64,000 bases of DNA from JACTMZ01 sp044359955 (GTDB lineage Bacteria > Verrucomicrobiota > Verrucomicrobiia > Chthoniobacterales > JACTMZ01), in NCBI GenBank assembly GCA_044359955.1, contig JBIKLF010000009.1:1-64000 (forward strand), in the 5' to 3' direction. Both the position numbers and the translations under genes were made by a program. This document shows positions 56,540-64,000 of this stretch, one piece after another; position 1 is the first letter of the stretch; every line of letters begins with the position of its first letter. The notes beneath the pieces are model-generated. The model worked only from the letters and a program-made list of their open reading frames with translations, searched no databases and was not told the origin of the DNA.

Positions 56540-58378
56540 ATGTTGTTCCACTCGACCGAAGCCCCCACCATCTCCCGCGTCCCGACCCGCCAAGAAATCC
56601 CCGAGTCCGACCGCTGGGATCTCGCGCAGATCTATCCCGATGACACGGCCTGGGAAACCGAGTTCGCCGCGCTCCAGCAACGCTACCCACAGATCACCCA
56701 ATTCCGCGGACGACTCGCCGAATCCCCCGACACCCTCCTCGCCGCCCTCGAATTCGAAAAGAGCATCGACCAACCGCTCGAACGCCTCGGCACCTACGCC
56801 AGCCTGCGGGTCAGCGAAAATGCCTCCGACCCTGTCTTCCTCGAACGCGAAGCCCGCCTGCAAAATCTCCACACCGACATCGTGGAGCAATGCTCATTCC
56901 TCAGCCCCGAGTTGATGGCGGTCCCGGATGCGGAATTCGCCAACCTCACCGCCGCCCCCGCACTCGCCCCCTGGCACCGCGTGCTCGAACGTCTCCGCCG
57001 CTTCCAACCGCACACGCTCAACGAAAACGAGGAACGCCTCCTCGCCATGAGTTCGCAAGCGCTGGCCGGACACGAGGACACCTTCTCCCAACTGACCAAC
57101 GTCGACCTCAAGTTCGGTCTCATCACCGACAGCGCCGGCCGCCAAGTCGAGTTGAGCCAAAGCAGCTTCAGTTCCTTCCTGGTCAAACCCGACCACGACC
57201 TCCGCCGCCGCGCCTTCCATCAATTCTACGAGGAATTCAGCGACCACAAATTCACCCTCGCCAGCACCCTGGCCAGCTCGGTCCGCACCGACGTCTTTCA
57301 CGCCAAGGCCCGCCATTATCCGTCCGCCCTCGACGCCGCCCTCTTCCGCCACAACATCCCCAGCGACGTCTACACCAACCTCGTCTCAACCGTTCGCGCC
57401 AACCTTGCGCCCCTCCACCGTTACTACGAACTCCGCCGCCGCGCCCTCGGTCTCGAGGAAATCCACCACTACGACACCTACGTCCCCCTCGTGGCGCAAA
57501 TCACCACGCACCTCACCTTCGACGAGGCCATCGACCGCACCATCGCCGCCACCGCCCCGCTCGGCGAAGAATACACGCGCGAACTCGCCGCCGGACTGCG
57601 TGGACGCTGGTGCGACCGCTACGAGTCGAAAGGCAAACGCAGCGGCGCTTTTTCCAGCGGATGCTACGGCTGCCCGCCCTACATACTCATGAATTACAAA
57701 CCGGATGTCTTTGCCGACATGTTCACCCTCGCGCACGAGGCCGGACACTCCATGCACACCTGGTATGCCCAGCGCCACCAGACCTTCCAGGACCACCACT
57801 ACCCGATCTTCCTCGCCGAGGTCGCCTCGACCTTCAACGAGGAACTCCTCACCCACCACCTTCTCGCACAGACCGACGATCCGCCCATGAAAGCGTATCT
57901 CCTCAACCGCCAGATCGACGACCTCCGCGGCACCATCTACCGGCAGACCATGTTCGCCGAGTTCGAAAAAATTATCCACGAACGTCAGGAAGCCGGCGAA
58001 GCCCTCACCCTCGACACCCTCACCACCATTTACCACGAGCTGCTGGTCACGTATTTCGGACCCAACTTCACCCTCGACCCGCAACTCGACCTCGAGTGCC
58101 TGCGCATCCCGCATTTCTACAGCGCGTTCTACGTCTATCAATACGCCACCGGCATGAGCGCCGCCATCGCCCTCTCCCGCCAAGTCCTCGAAACCGGCGA
58201 CCCGTCCCGCTACCTCACCTTCCTCCAGTCCGGCGGCAAAAAATATCCCATCGACACCTTGAAACTCGCCGGCGTCGACATGACCTCCCCCACCCCCGTC
58301 GAGGCAGCACTCCAACTCTTCGCCCGACGCGTCGACGAACTCTCCACCCTGCTCAAGATCGACCTCGATCAGCAATAA
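56540..58378 (+). CDS. pepF: Oligoendopeptidase F (M3 metallopeptidase)
   Basis: A cytoplasmic zinc peptidase of 612 residues that cuts oligopeptides of 7-17 residues. The N-terminal PepF domain (RWDLAQIYPDD, about 25; helical to about 200) is followed by the M3 catalytic domain with FTLAHEAGHSMHTW (HExxH, about residue 396) and the third ligand in IFLAEVASTFNEELL. YQYATGMSAAIALS near the end is strongly conserved. Starts 20 bases after bioF on the same strand and is followed by a histidine kinase gene. Confidence 0.93.
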   Translation: MLFHSTEAPTISRVPTRQEIPESDRWDLAQIYPDDTAWETEFAALQQRYPQITQFRGRLAESPDTLLAALEFEKSIDQPLERLGTYASLRVSENASDPVFLEREARLQNLHTDIVEQCSFLSPELMAVPDAEFANLTAAPALAPWHRVLERLRRFQPHTLNENEERLLAMSSQALAGHEDTFSQLTNVDLKFGLITDSAGRQVELSQSSFSSFLVKPDHDLRRRAFHQFYEEFSDHKFTLASTLASSVRTDVFHAKARHYPSALDAALFRHNIPSDVYTNLVSTVRANLAPLHRYYELRRRALGLEEIHHYDTYVPLVAQITTHLTFDEAIDRTIAATAPLGEEYTRELAAGLRGRWCDRYESKGKRSGAFSSGCYGCPPYILMNYKPDVFADMFTLAHEAGHSMHTWYAQRHQTFQDHHYPIFLAEVASTFNEELLTHHLLAQTDDPPMKAYLLNRQIDDLRGTIYRQTMFAEFEKIIHERQEAGEALTLDTLTTIYHELLVTYFGPNFTLDPQLDLECLRIPHFYSAFYVYQYATGMSAAIALSRQVLETGDPSRYLTFLQSGGKKYPIDTLKLAGVDMTSPTPVEAALQLFARRVDELSTLLKIDLDQQ

Positions 58379-58411
58379 GCCCCCCGGCCCCAGCGGCCCG
58401 TAGCCCCGACA

Positions 58412-59599
58412 ATGAAACGCGCCTTCCTCGACAAACTCCTCGCCCGCCTCCGCCGCATCCAGCCGGAAGACGTCGAAGCTTTCTTTGTCGAGTTGGCCCG
58501 CGACAAACGCTTCCTCGAGACCATCTTCAACGCCATCCGCGAAGGAGTCATCGTCACCGACACCGCCGGCACGGTCATCTACATGAACGATGCCGCCGGA
58601 CTCCTCTTCGGCCTCGACCCCGCCGCCGCGCTCGGCCGTCCGCTCGCCGAGAACATCAGCGGCCTGCGTTGGAAAGAACTGGCCCAAGGCCGCGAAGTGG
58701 TCACCCGTGACATCGAAGTCTTCCACCCCGCCCACCGCGTCCTCAATTTTTATGTCGTCCCGCTCCTCGCCGAGGACGACGACAAACCCGGACACCGCCA
58801 GCATGCCGGTTACGCCCTCATCATGCGCGACTTCACCGAGCGTCACCGCGCCGCGCAGGAAACGCTGGAAAGCGAACGCATCGCCGCCCTCCAACTCCTC
58901 GCCGCCGGTGTGGCCCACGAAATCGGCAACCCCCTCAACTCCCTCACTATCCACCTCCAACTCCTCGAACGCCGCCTGCGCAAACTCCCCGCCGAACAAC
59001 AGAACACCCTTCTTCACCCGCTCGAAGTCGCTCAGGAAGAAATCAAACGCCTCGACACCATCGTCACCCAATTCCTCCGCGCCATCCGGCCCGCCCCGCT
59101 GCAACGCACCCCGCACGACCTCAACTCCCTCGTCCGCGACGCCGCCGAATTCCTCGGACCCGAACTCAAGTCCCGCAACATCCTCCTCGAACTCGACCTC
59201 ACCCCCGGACTCCCCATTCTCGAGGTCGACCAGGACCAACTCAAACAGGCCTTCTACAACATCGTCAAAAACGCGAGCGAAGCCATGAAGCAAGGCGGAC
59301 TCCTCAAAATCCGCACCGGTGCCGACAACGAATGGGTCAACATCAGATTCGCCGACACCGGCGGCGGTATGACCCAAGAAGCCATGGCCCGCATCTTCGA
59401 ACCCTACTTCACCACGAAGCAAAGCGGCAGCGGCCTCGGCCTCATGATCACCCAACGCATCGTCCGCGCCCACGGCGGCGAAGTCGTCATTGAAAGTGAC
59501 CCCGGCAACGGCCTGAAAATCACCCTCCGCCTCCCCCGCCACGACCGCCAAGTGCAAATGCTCCCCGGCACCCCGCTATCGCTCCCCGCGCCGCAATAG
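58412..59599 (+). CDS. PAS-containing soluble sensor histidine kinase (NtrB-like)
   Basis: A 395-residue cytoplasmic kinase without membrane segments. The PAS domain is at about residues 32-140 (LETIFNAIREGVIVTDTAGTVIYMNDAAG). The HisKA H-box is LLAAGVAHEIGNPLNSL with H169. HATPase_c shows N-box QAFYNIVKNASEAMK, G1 FADTGGGM and G2 GSGLGLMIT. The H-box with ExGNPL fits the NtrB/AtoS group, whose partners are usually sigma-54 activators. No response regulator gene is adjacent, so this is an orphan kinase in the window. It may be co-transcribed with pepF (33-base gap). Confidence 0.9.
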   Translation: MKRAFLDKLLARLRRIQPEDVEAFFVELARDKRFLETIFNAIREGVIVTDTAGTVIYMNDAAGLLFGLDPAAALGRPLAENISGLRWKELAQGREVVTRDIEVFHPAHRVLNFYVVPLLAEDDDKPGHRQHAGYALIMRDFTERHRAAQETLESERIAALQLLAAGVAHEIGNPLNSLTIHLQLLERRLRKLPAEQQNTLLHPLEVAQEEIKRLDTIVTQFLRAIRPAPLQRTPHDLNSLVRDAAEFLGPELKSRNILLELDLTPGLPILEVDQDQLKQAFYNIVKNASEAMKQGGLLKIRTGADNEWVNIRFADTGGGMTQEAMARIFEPYFTTKQSGSGLGLMITQRIVRAHGGEVVIESDPGNGLKITLRLPRHDRQVQMLPGTPLSLPAPQ

Positions 59600-59603
59600 T
59601 CCC

Positions 59604-59694
59604 CATCGCGCCGGGACGGCGCGATCCACCTCTTCCTGTGGCATCGGCATCCTGCCGATGATGACTGACCACCGCGGGCAAGATGCCCGTGCCA
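59604..59694 (+). repeat. Composite 91-bp hairpin repeat, family 5 (left copy)
   Basis: A CATCGCGCCGGGACGGCGCGAT hairpin, then TGTGGCATCGGCAT-ATGCCGATG and a mirrored CGGGCAAGATGCCCGTGCCAC. The same series in the same order and orientation is at 61949-62039. The pair brackets the two genes in between. Confidence 0.75.
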
Positions 59695-59738
59695 CTCTTC
59701 CCAATCACCAAATAGCGCCCCCACAAACGCTCCCCCAG

Positions 59739-59797
59739 GGGGCACGGGCGTCCCGCCCGTCACGACCCGACATCACGGCCGAGACGGACGTGCCTCC
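59739..59797. repeat. REPIN-like hairpin pair, family 4 (GGGCACGGGCGTCCCGCCCGT)
   Basis: GGGGGCACGGGCGTCCCGCCCGT, spacer, ACGGCCGAGACGGACGTGCCTCC. The right arm has several mismatches. Better-paired copies occur inside the 220-bp elements at 10278 and 38807, and a half copy at about 4161-4203. Confidence 0.7.
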
Positions 59798-59859
59798 TAA
59801 ACAAGTTCCATCTCCGACCGCAAACTCAAGCTTCCGTCCTCAGTCCGGCCTTGTACCTC

Positions 59860-60102
59860 TCACTTCACCACCCGCTTGAACACCGCCACATCCTTCCGCG
59901 TAAAGCCCACCAATTCCCAACCCTCCGCCCCCCGCGCATTCAGCATCTGCTCGAGATTCCGGTTCTTCATCCCCGCGCTCAACACCAAGTATTCCCATTT
60001 CGGCGTTCGCGCCTCCGCCAGCGGAGATATCGCAAAATAAAGAACTACCACTACAGCAGCAGATGCAGCAGATTTCACTCGGGAGTTGCGCAGGAATTGC
60101 AT
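59860..60102 (-). CDS. Small exported DUF4177-like protein
   Basis: An 80-residue protein with an N-terminal membrane or signal segment (AASAAVVVVLYFAIS). The short domain KWEYLVLSAGMKNRNLEQMLNARGAEGWELVGFTRKD has the WEY...LN..G.eGWELV pattern typical of DUF4177. Function unknown. It stands between repeat clusters and is followed upstream by the lipoprotein esterase gene on the same strand, 81 bases away. Confidence 0.6.
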   Translation of the reverse strand: MQFLRNSRVKSAASAAVVVVLYFAISPLAEARTPKWEYLVLSAGMKNRNLEQMLNARGAEGWELVGFTRKDVAVFKRVVK

Positions 60103-60183
60103 GGAAGCAGACTGACCCCATCGAAACCGCTGACGCGAGCAGGAAATCCGGAGAAGCTCCGTCCGTGCCCTCTCCCTTGAGCG

Positions 60184-61818
60184 TCAACGCACCAAGTGCT
60201 CCCGCAAAATGCGCGACAACTCCCGCACTCCTGCCGGATGCTGATGCACATCGTGCCCGGACGGCACGATCTTCTCGCTCTCCGCCCCGGGATAGTGCGC
60301 ACTGCGGAAGGGCACGACGCCGTCACCGCCCTCCGGCGCATCGTTCCGCCCGCGGTCGCCGATGATCGAATGCAGTTTCACCCGCGGATCCCGCGGCGCC
60401 GCGAGGATGGCTGCGAGAAACGGCGAGTTCTCGCGCAGAAAACGGATGCTGTTCGCCGGCTCCTCCAAATCCCGCCGCAATTCCTCGTGTGCTTTCGAAA
60501 GCAATAGTGCGCGGTAAAGTTGGATCTCCGGCAAAGCAAAGCGCACCTGGGCCGCAAAAAACCGCGCACCGGCCCGCAGGGCCCACGGACTGCCCCGATG
60601 CGGCACACCCGCAAAAACCACCCGCGCCACGTCCGTCCGCGGCGAAAAGACCAGCATCTCCTCGATCCTCCGCCGCGCCGCCGCACTGACCGGCGTCTCG
60701 GCCAAGGGCACCCTCGAAAATCTCCGCCACAAGGCCTCGCCCCCCTCCCTCACCTGCAAGCTCGAGATCAATCCGCCCATGCTGTGCCCGACCAGCACCT
60801 TGCTCCGCAACCGCGCACGCTGCGCCCGGGTCGTTACCTGCGGCGCCAGCTCGCGATTGAAACGATCCAACTCCGCCCGCAAGAGGGCCGCCGATTTCCA
60901 CACCGGCAGGCCCGTCGGATAAAGGAAGAACCAGAACTGGTAGTTGCGGCGGATCTCCGGGTCCGCCAGCAACTCGTTCACCGCGATACGCCACGTCTCC
61001 GGACGCGACATCAGCCCGTGCACGAACACCACCGGCGTCTTGTCCGGATCGAAGGGCTGCAGCTGATACAAGCCCGAGCGATACGACTGCTCCACCGGAC
61101 GGAACAACGACACGACATCCAGCGAACGATTCGTCCCCCTGGCAATCATCATTGCCAGCGGCGCGGAATAATCCGCCGCCAATGGCCGCTCCCGACCCGC
61201 CACCAGCCAACGGTCCTGCTGCAACGTCCGCACCAACCGCCAGCGTGCCGCCCCCGCACGATCAAAGGTCAGCAATGCCGTCACCGGAATCGCCATCCCG
61301 GCCGGCGGCACGCCCGGTTGCCCGCGCAGAAATTCTGCGTCGGCCCGGAACCACGCCACGCACGGCAAGCCCAAACCCTCCTGCATCGCCCGCCGCAGCA
61401 CACCCCCGATCTCCACCTGATCGGCCGGCACCATCGACTCCGCCGACGCCGGATCGAGCACACCGCGACCGCTTCGCACCACCTCGAGACCACCCGGCAC
61501 CGACCAGTCGTTCTGCTCCAGCAAGCGCATCATCCGCCGCAAAGCCGCCCGATAAACCAACGCCTCCCCGTCATTTCCCCGCAGCACCCCCGGCCAAGCC
61601 CCCCGTGCCACCTCCATCAATTGTCGCATCTGCTCCGACGCCGCCCCCCTCCGCGCCAACACCCGCCAGGCCGGCAATTCCCGCGCCATCCCCGCCCGCC
61701 GCAACTGCCGCTCCTCCAGCTTCTGCTCCGGCAAGATCCGCATCTGCACCGCCGCACAACCGGCGGCTCCGGCCAATACGGGCAGACAAAGCAAAATCCG
61801 AAAAAATACCCGCAACAT
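60184..61818 (-). CDS. Large lipoprotein alpha/beta hydrolase (esterase/lipase-like)
   Basis: A 544-residue protein starting with a lipoprotein signal (RILLCLPVLAGAAGC). The first half (to about 290) is a helical and strand region of unknown type. The second half is an alpha/beta hydrolase: VVFVHGLMSRPETWR (about 303), the nucleophile in VLVGHSMGGLISSLQ (about 388), the acid candidate in GDRGRNDAPEGGDGVVP and the His in VPSGHDVHQHPAGV near the end. Probably an envelope-bound esterase or phospholipase facing the periplasm. The start at 61818 matches the signal peptide; the longer open frame upstream runs through repeats. Flanked on both sides by the composite family 5 repeat. Confidence 0.8.
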   Translation of the reverse strand: MLRVFFRILLCLPVLAGAAGCAAVQMRILPEQKLEERQLRRAGMARELPAWRVLARRGAASEQMRQLMEVARGAWPGVLRGNDGEALVYRAALRRMMRLLEQNDWSVPGGLEVVRSGRGVLDPASAESMVPADQVEIGGVLRRAMQEGLGLPCVAWFRADAEFLRGQPGVPPAGMAIPVTALLTFDRAGAARWRLVRTLQQDRWLVAGRERPLAADYSAPLAMMIARGTNRSLDVVSLFRPVEQSYRSGLYQLQPFDPDKTPVVFVHGLMSRPETWRIAVNELLADPEIRRNYQFWFFLYPTGLPVWKSAALLRAELDRFNRELAPQVTTRAQRARLRSKVLVGHSMGGLISSLQVREGGEALWRRFSRVPLAETPVSAAARRRIEEMLVFSPRTDVARVVFAGVPHRGSPWALRAGARFFAAQVRFALPEIQLYRALLLSKAHEELRRDLEEPANSIRFLRENSPFLAAILAAPRDPRVKLHSIIGDRGRNDAPEGGDGVVPFRSAHYPGAESEKIVPSGHDVHQHPAGVRELSRILREHLVR

Positions 61819-61948
61819 CACGTCCACCCAGCATGGAACCCCGCCACGAGCCGGGGAATAAAATTCCGCCGCAGACACCGCGGGCTTTCCCTCTGCTGCC
61901 CGCGCCTCTCTCCTCGTTCTTCGGCAACCGCCGATTGTTCCTTTCCCC

Positions 61949-62039
61949 CATCGCGCCGGGACGGCGCGATCCGCCCCCTCCTGTGGCATCGGCATCTTGC
62001 CGATGACGACCAGCCATCACGGGCGAATGCCCGTGCCAC
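61949..62039 (+). repeat. Composite 91-bp hairpin repeat, family 5 (right copy)
   Basis: Same order and orientation as 59604-59694 with a handful of substitutions. It is immediately followed by a family 1 hairpin pair at 62052. Confidence 0.75.
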
Positions 62040-62051
62040 GTTCCACCCAAG

Positions 62052-62115
62052 GTAGGGGCACGCGGCCCGCGGGCCCTCCCGAAAAGATCCGGACGAGCGA
62101 GCCGCTCGTCCCTAC
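62052..62115. repeat. REPIN-like hairpin pair, family 1 (diverged)
   Basis: GTAGGGGCACGCGGCCCGCGGGCCCTCC at the left has lost part of its pairing, while GGACGAGCGAGCCGCTCGTCCCTAC at the right is intact. Confidence 0.65.
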
Positions 62116-62150
62116 CTAAAACTAAAACTCAACCAGCACTACACCCCCCC

Positions 62151-62693
62151 CTACGCTTCCTGCGCCCGCGGCAAAGCCGTCCCGAACATAATCAACGAAA
62201 ACCCGTTAAAGAGACAATTGATCCCGAAGAGCAATCCGATGGCCCACACCGCACTGGCCGGAAATTGCGCGATGAGCATCGCCCCCAGCACCAACGCGAC
62301 CACGCCATTGAGCGCCACCCAGCCCCAGGCCGGATTTTTGCCGCGAAGCTTCACCCCGAGCACCAGCCCGTAGATGCCTTCAATGATGAAAACCGAACCA
62401 AGCACCAAGGTCAGAATCAAGACGCCCTTCAAGACATTGGTCACCAACAAGAGGCCGACCACAATGCGCAGAATCGCCGAGAAAAAATCGAACAACCGGT
62501 GCTGACGCGCCTTGCCGAAGACCGCCGCGAAAAAGAGCACCACGCCGCTGGCCAAGGCAATGATTCCCACCACCTGCGTCAAGGCCACCGTGGCCAAACC
62601 CGGACGGCCCATGGCGTAGAAACCGACGAAAATTGAAAGAATGCCGCCGAGCACATACCAGATGCGGCTTGATTGGTGGGTGGTGTTTTCCAT
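62151..62693 (-). CDS. HdeD/DUF308-family membrane protein
   Basis: A 180-residue protein with about six membrane helices in three repeated helix pairs, as in HdeD. ILSIFVGFYAMGRPGLATVALTQVVGIIALASGVVLFF and GLLLVTNVLKGVLILTLVLGSVFIIEGIYGLVLG show the family's repeated pattern. HdeD is linked to acid resistance in E. coli, but the function of most homologues is unknown. ATG 62693 gives a short polar N-terminus (MENTTHQSSRI). Divergent from the efflux adaptor gene, 141 bases away. Confidence 0.85.
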   Translation of the reverse strand: MENTTHQSSRIWYVLGGILSIFVGFYAMGRPGLATVALTQVVGIIALASGVVLFFAAVFGKARQHRLFDFFSAILRIVVGLLLVTNVLKGVLILTLVLGSVFIIEGIYGLVLGVKLRGKNPAWGWVALNGVVALVLGAMLIAQFPASAVWAIGLLFGINCLFNGFSLIMFGTALPRAQEA

Positions 62694-62834
62694 GGCGCGC
62701 AGTCTTGGGCCCCCTGCGACACGGCGCAACGTTAATATTCCCTGCTACCAGATTGCGTGGCCTCTGACCAAGGGACCTGCTAATTTTCATCAAGATCCGT
62801 CCCACGCTCCGCCGTGGGTGAAATTTTTCTCCCG

Positions 62835-64000
62835 ATGACAAACCCCTTCCACTTTTACACCTCCATCGGCGCTCTCGCCTCTCTCCTCACGGCCTGCTCC
62901 CCCGCGCCACAACCCCCGGCCGAAATCATCCGCCCGGTCCGCACCATCGTGGTCGCCGCCGGCGAAGACGCCAGCACGCGCATTTTCCCCGGACGCGTCG
63001 ACGCCGCCAAACAAGTCGAACTCACCTTCCAAGTTCCCGGCCTCCTCGTGAACCTCCCCGTGCGGGAAGGACAAAACGTCGCGGAGGGCGACCTCATCGC
63101 CCAACTCCGGCCGGACGAATTCCAAGCGCGCCTCGATGCGCTGCAGGGACAACTCTCCCGCGCCCGCGCCGACCTGCAAGGCTTGCAAGCCGGCGCCCGG
63201 CCCGAAGAACGCCTCCGCCTCGAGGCACAACTTCGTTCGGCCGATGCCACGTTGGCCAATGCCCGCACCGACCTCAACCGCGCCACGCAACTCCTCCGCT
63301 CGCAGACCATTTCCCGCCTCGAGTTCGACACCACCCGAACCTCTTACCAAGTGGCTGTGGAAAACCGCGAGGCCGCGCGCCAGACCCTCGAGCAAGGTCT
63401 GACCGGACGCGAGGAGGTCATTCTCGCCAAGGAATCCGAAGTCCGCGGCCTCGAAGCCCGCGTGGTCGAAGCCGACATCGCGCTCGCGGACACCACCCTG
63501 CGCGCCCCCTACGCGGGCGTCATCGCCCGCCGCTTCGTCGAACAAGGCCAGAGCATCCGCGCCAAACAACCCGTCGTGAAATTCCAAGACGTCGAGGAAA
63601 TCGAGATCGCCGTCGATGTGCCCGAGTCCGTCATGGCCGCCGTCATCCGCACCGCCGTCATCAAGGCCATGACCGCCTCGTTCAGCGCGGCCCCCGGATT
63701 GACCTTCCCCGTCCATGTCCGCGAAATCGCCCAGCGCGCCGATCCCACCACGCAGACCTTCAACGTGCGCGTGGCCATGAAAAAACCCCAAGGGATCAAC
63801 CTCCTGCCGGGCATGACGGCCACCGTCAGCATGACCTACCAACGCGCCGAAATTCTCGGCCCGCGGATCTTCGTGCCCGTCGCCGCCGTCTCCCGCGACA
63901 GCGCGGGCCAAACCGCCGTCTGGATGGTCAGCCCGGAACAAACCGTCACCCGCCGCCCCGTCCGCACCGGTGGTCTGACCGGCGGCCGCATCGAAATCCT
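62835..64000 (+). CDS. RND efflux periplasmic adaptor (membrane fusion lipoprotein), 3' end outside window
   Basis: The frame is open from ATG 62835 to the window edge (388 residues seen). A lipoprotein signal (IGALASLLTACS) is followed by the barrel-hybrid fold: FPGRVDAAKQVELTFQVPGLLV, VREGQNVAEGDLIAQL (first lipoyl half), a long alpha-helical hairpin (about residues 95-205, ARADLQGLQAG to LEARVVEADIAL) and DTTLRAPYAGVIARRFVEQGQ (second lipoyl half). The beta-barrel with VHVREIAQRADPTTQTFNVRVAM and LLPGMTATV follows. It links an inner-membrane RND pump to an outer-membrane channel. The pump gene presumably follows beyond 64000. Confidence 0.92.
   Translation, partial: MTNPFHFYTSIGALASLLTACSPAPQPPAEIIRPVRTIVVAAGEDASTRIFPGRVDAAKQVELTFQVPGLLVNLPVREGQNVAEGDLIAQLRPDEFQARLDALQGQLSRARADLQGLQAGARPEERLRLEAQLRSADATLANARTDLNRATQLLRSQTISRLEFDTTRTSYQVAVENREAARQTLEQGLTGREEVILAKESEVRGLEARVVEADIALADTTLRAPYAGVIARRFVEQGQSIRAKQPVVKFQDVEEIEIAVDVPESVMAAVIRTAVIKAMTASFSAAPGLTFPVHVREIAQRADPTTQTFNVRVAMKKPQGINLLPGMTATVSMTYQRAEILGPRIFVPVAAVSRDSAGQTAVWMVSPEQTVTRRPVRTGGLTGGRIEI

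Larger units (their letters stand above)
61819..62150. other. Non-coding gap with two hairpin repeats
   Basis: 332 bases between two minus-strand genes. It holds the right copy of the composite family 5 repeat and a diverged family 1 hairpin pair; the remainder (61819-61948) must carry the esterase promoter. No gene is supported. Confidence 0.5.

Noticed and set aside
57386..59557. 723-codon open frame on the minus strand opposite pepF and the histidine kinase
   Set aside because: Acidic low-complexity translation with no motif. The + strand encodes intact peptidase and kinase with catalytic residues.
4078..62115. CRISPR array from the regularly recurring hairpin repeats
   Set aside because: Copies are kilobases apart, palindromic, not arranged as short direct repeats with spacers, and no cas gene is present.

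Overview
The window is GC-rich, gene-dense bacterial chromosome with no rRNA, phage or plasmid core. The mix points to a heterotrophic member of the Verrucomicrobiota: Gfo/Idh/MocA oxidoreductases with ThuA-like and TIM-barrel sugar isomerase genes, GH10/GH2 glycosidases, GHL10-type lipoprotein hydrolase, GYF_2-domain proteins, a squalene/phytoene synthase and many GTAG-type hairpin repeats. This is inferred from gene content only, because there is no rRNA gene, and I cannot name the class.

Layout. 1-4.5 kb is a decayed plant-polysaccharide locus: fragments of a solute-binding protein and mscL, an intact GH10 xylanase, a frameshifted GH2 enzyme and a scrap of a RAYT transposase. 4.5-12.2 kb is a sugar/polyol catabolic island. 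It has a five-gene operon (ThuA-like, oxidoreductase, two isomerases, oxidoreductase) read away from an AraC regulator, then a second ThuA-oxidoreductase pair. Two 173-bp direct repeats bracket the island. 12.5-13.7 kb is a complete IS110-family element whose ends, CT cores and probable bridge RNA can be read directly. 13.8-31.3 kb is mixed housekeeping and envelope genes (GYF_2 protein, CDGSH protein, PPTase, epimerase, a HAD-FolB fusion, DciA, ferredoxin, chromate transporter, S9 peptidase, a THI5-like protein, gatCA and two tRNA-Gly genes). 31.8-34 kb holds rpsA, a glutaredoxin, a terminator and tRNA-Leu. 34-39 kb holds a D,D-carboxypeptidase, a BioH-like hydrolase, small lipoproteins and an EamA transporter. 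39-47.2 kb holds gltD-gltB and der-pgsA. 47.2-53.9 kb holds a pseudo-ABC ATPase with a squalene/phytoene synthase, then ypfJ-argC-argJ-argB-GHL10. 54-64 kb holds bioF-pepF-histidine kinase, a lipoprotein esterase, an HdeD-like protein and the start of an RND efflux adaptor.

Overlying all of this is a dense system of short mobile repeats. There are at least five families of paired inverted hairpins (REPIN-like), two MITE-like families with terminal inverted repeats, and a recurring CTGACCCC motif that the IS110 element targeted. Several repeats sit exactly at gene ends and supply the stop codon. The strongest items for follow-up are the IS110 bridge RNA with matching target and donor guides, the HAD-dihydroneopterin aldolase fusion, the ABC protein with every catalytic motif eroded, and BioF with a zinc-ribbon tail.
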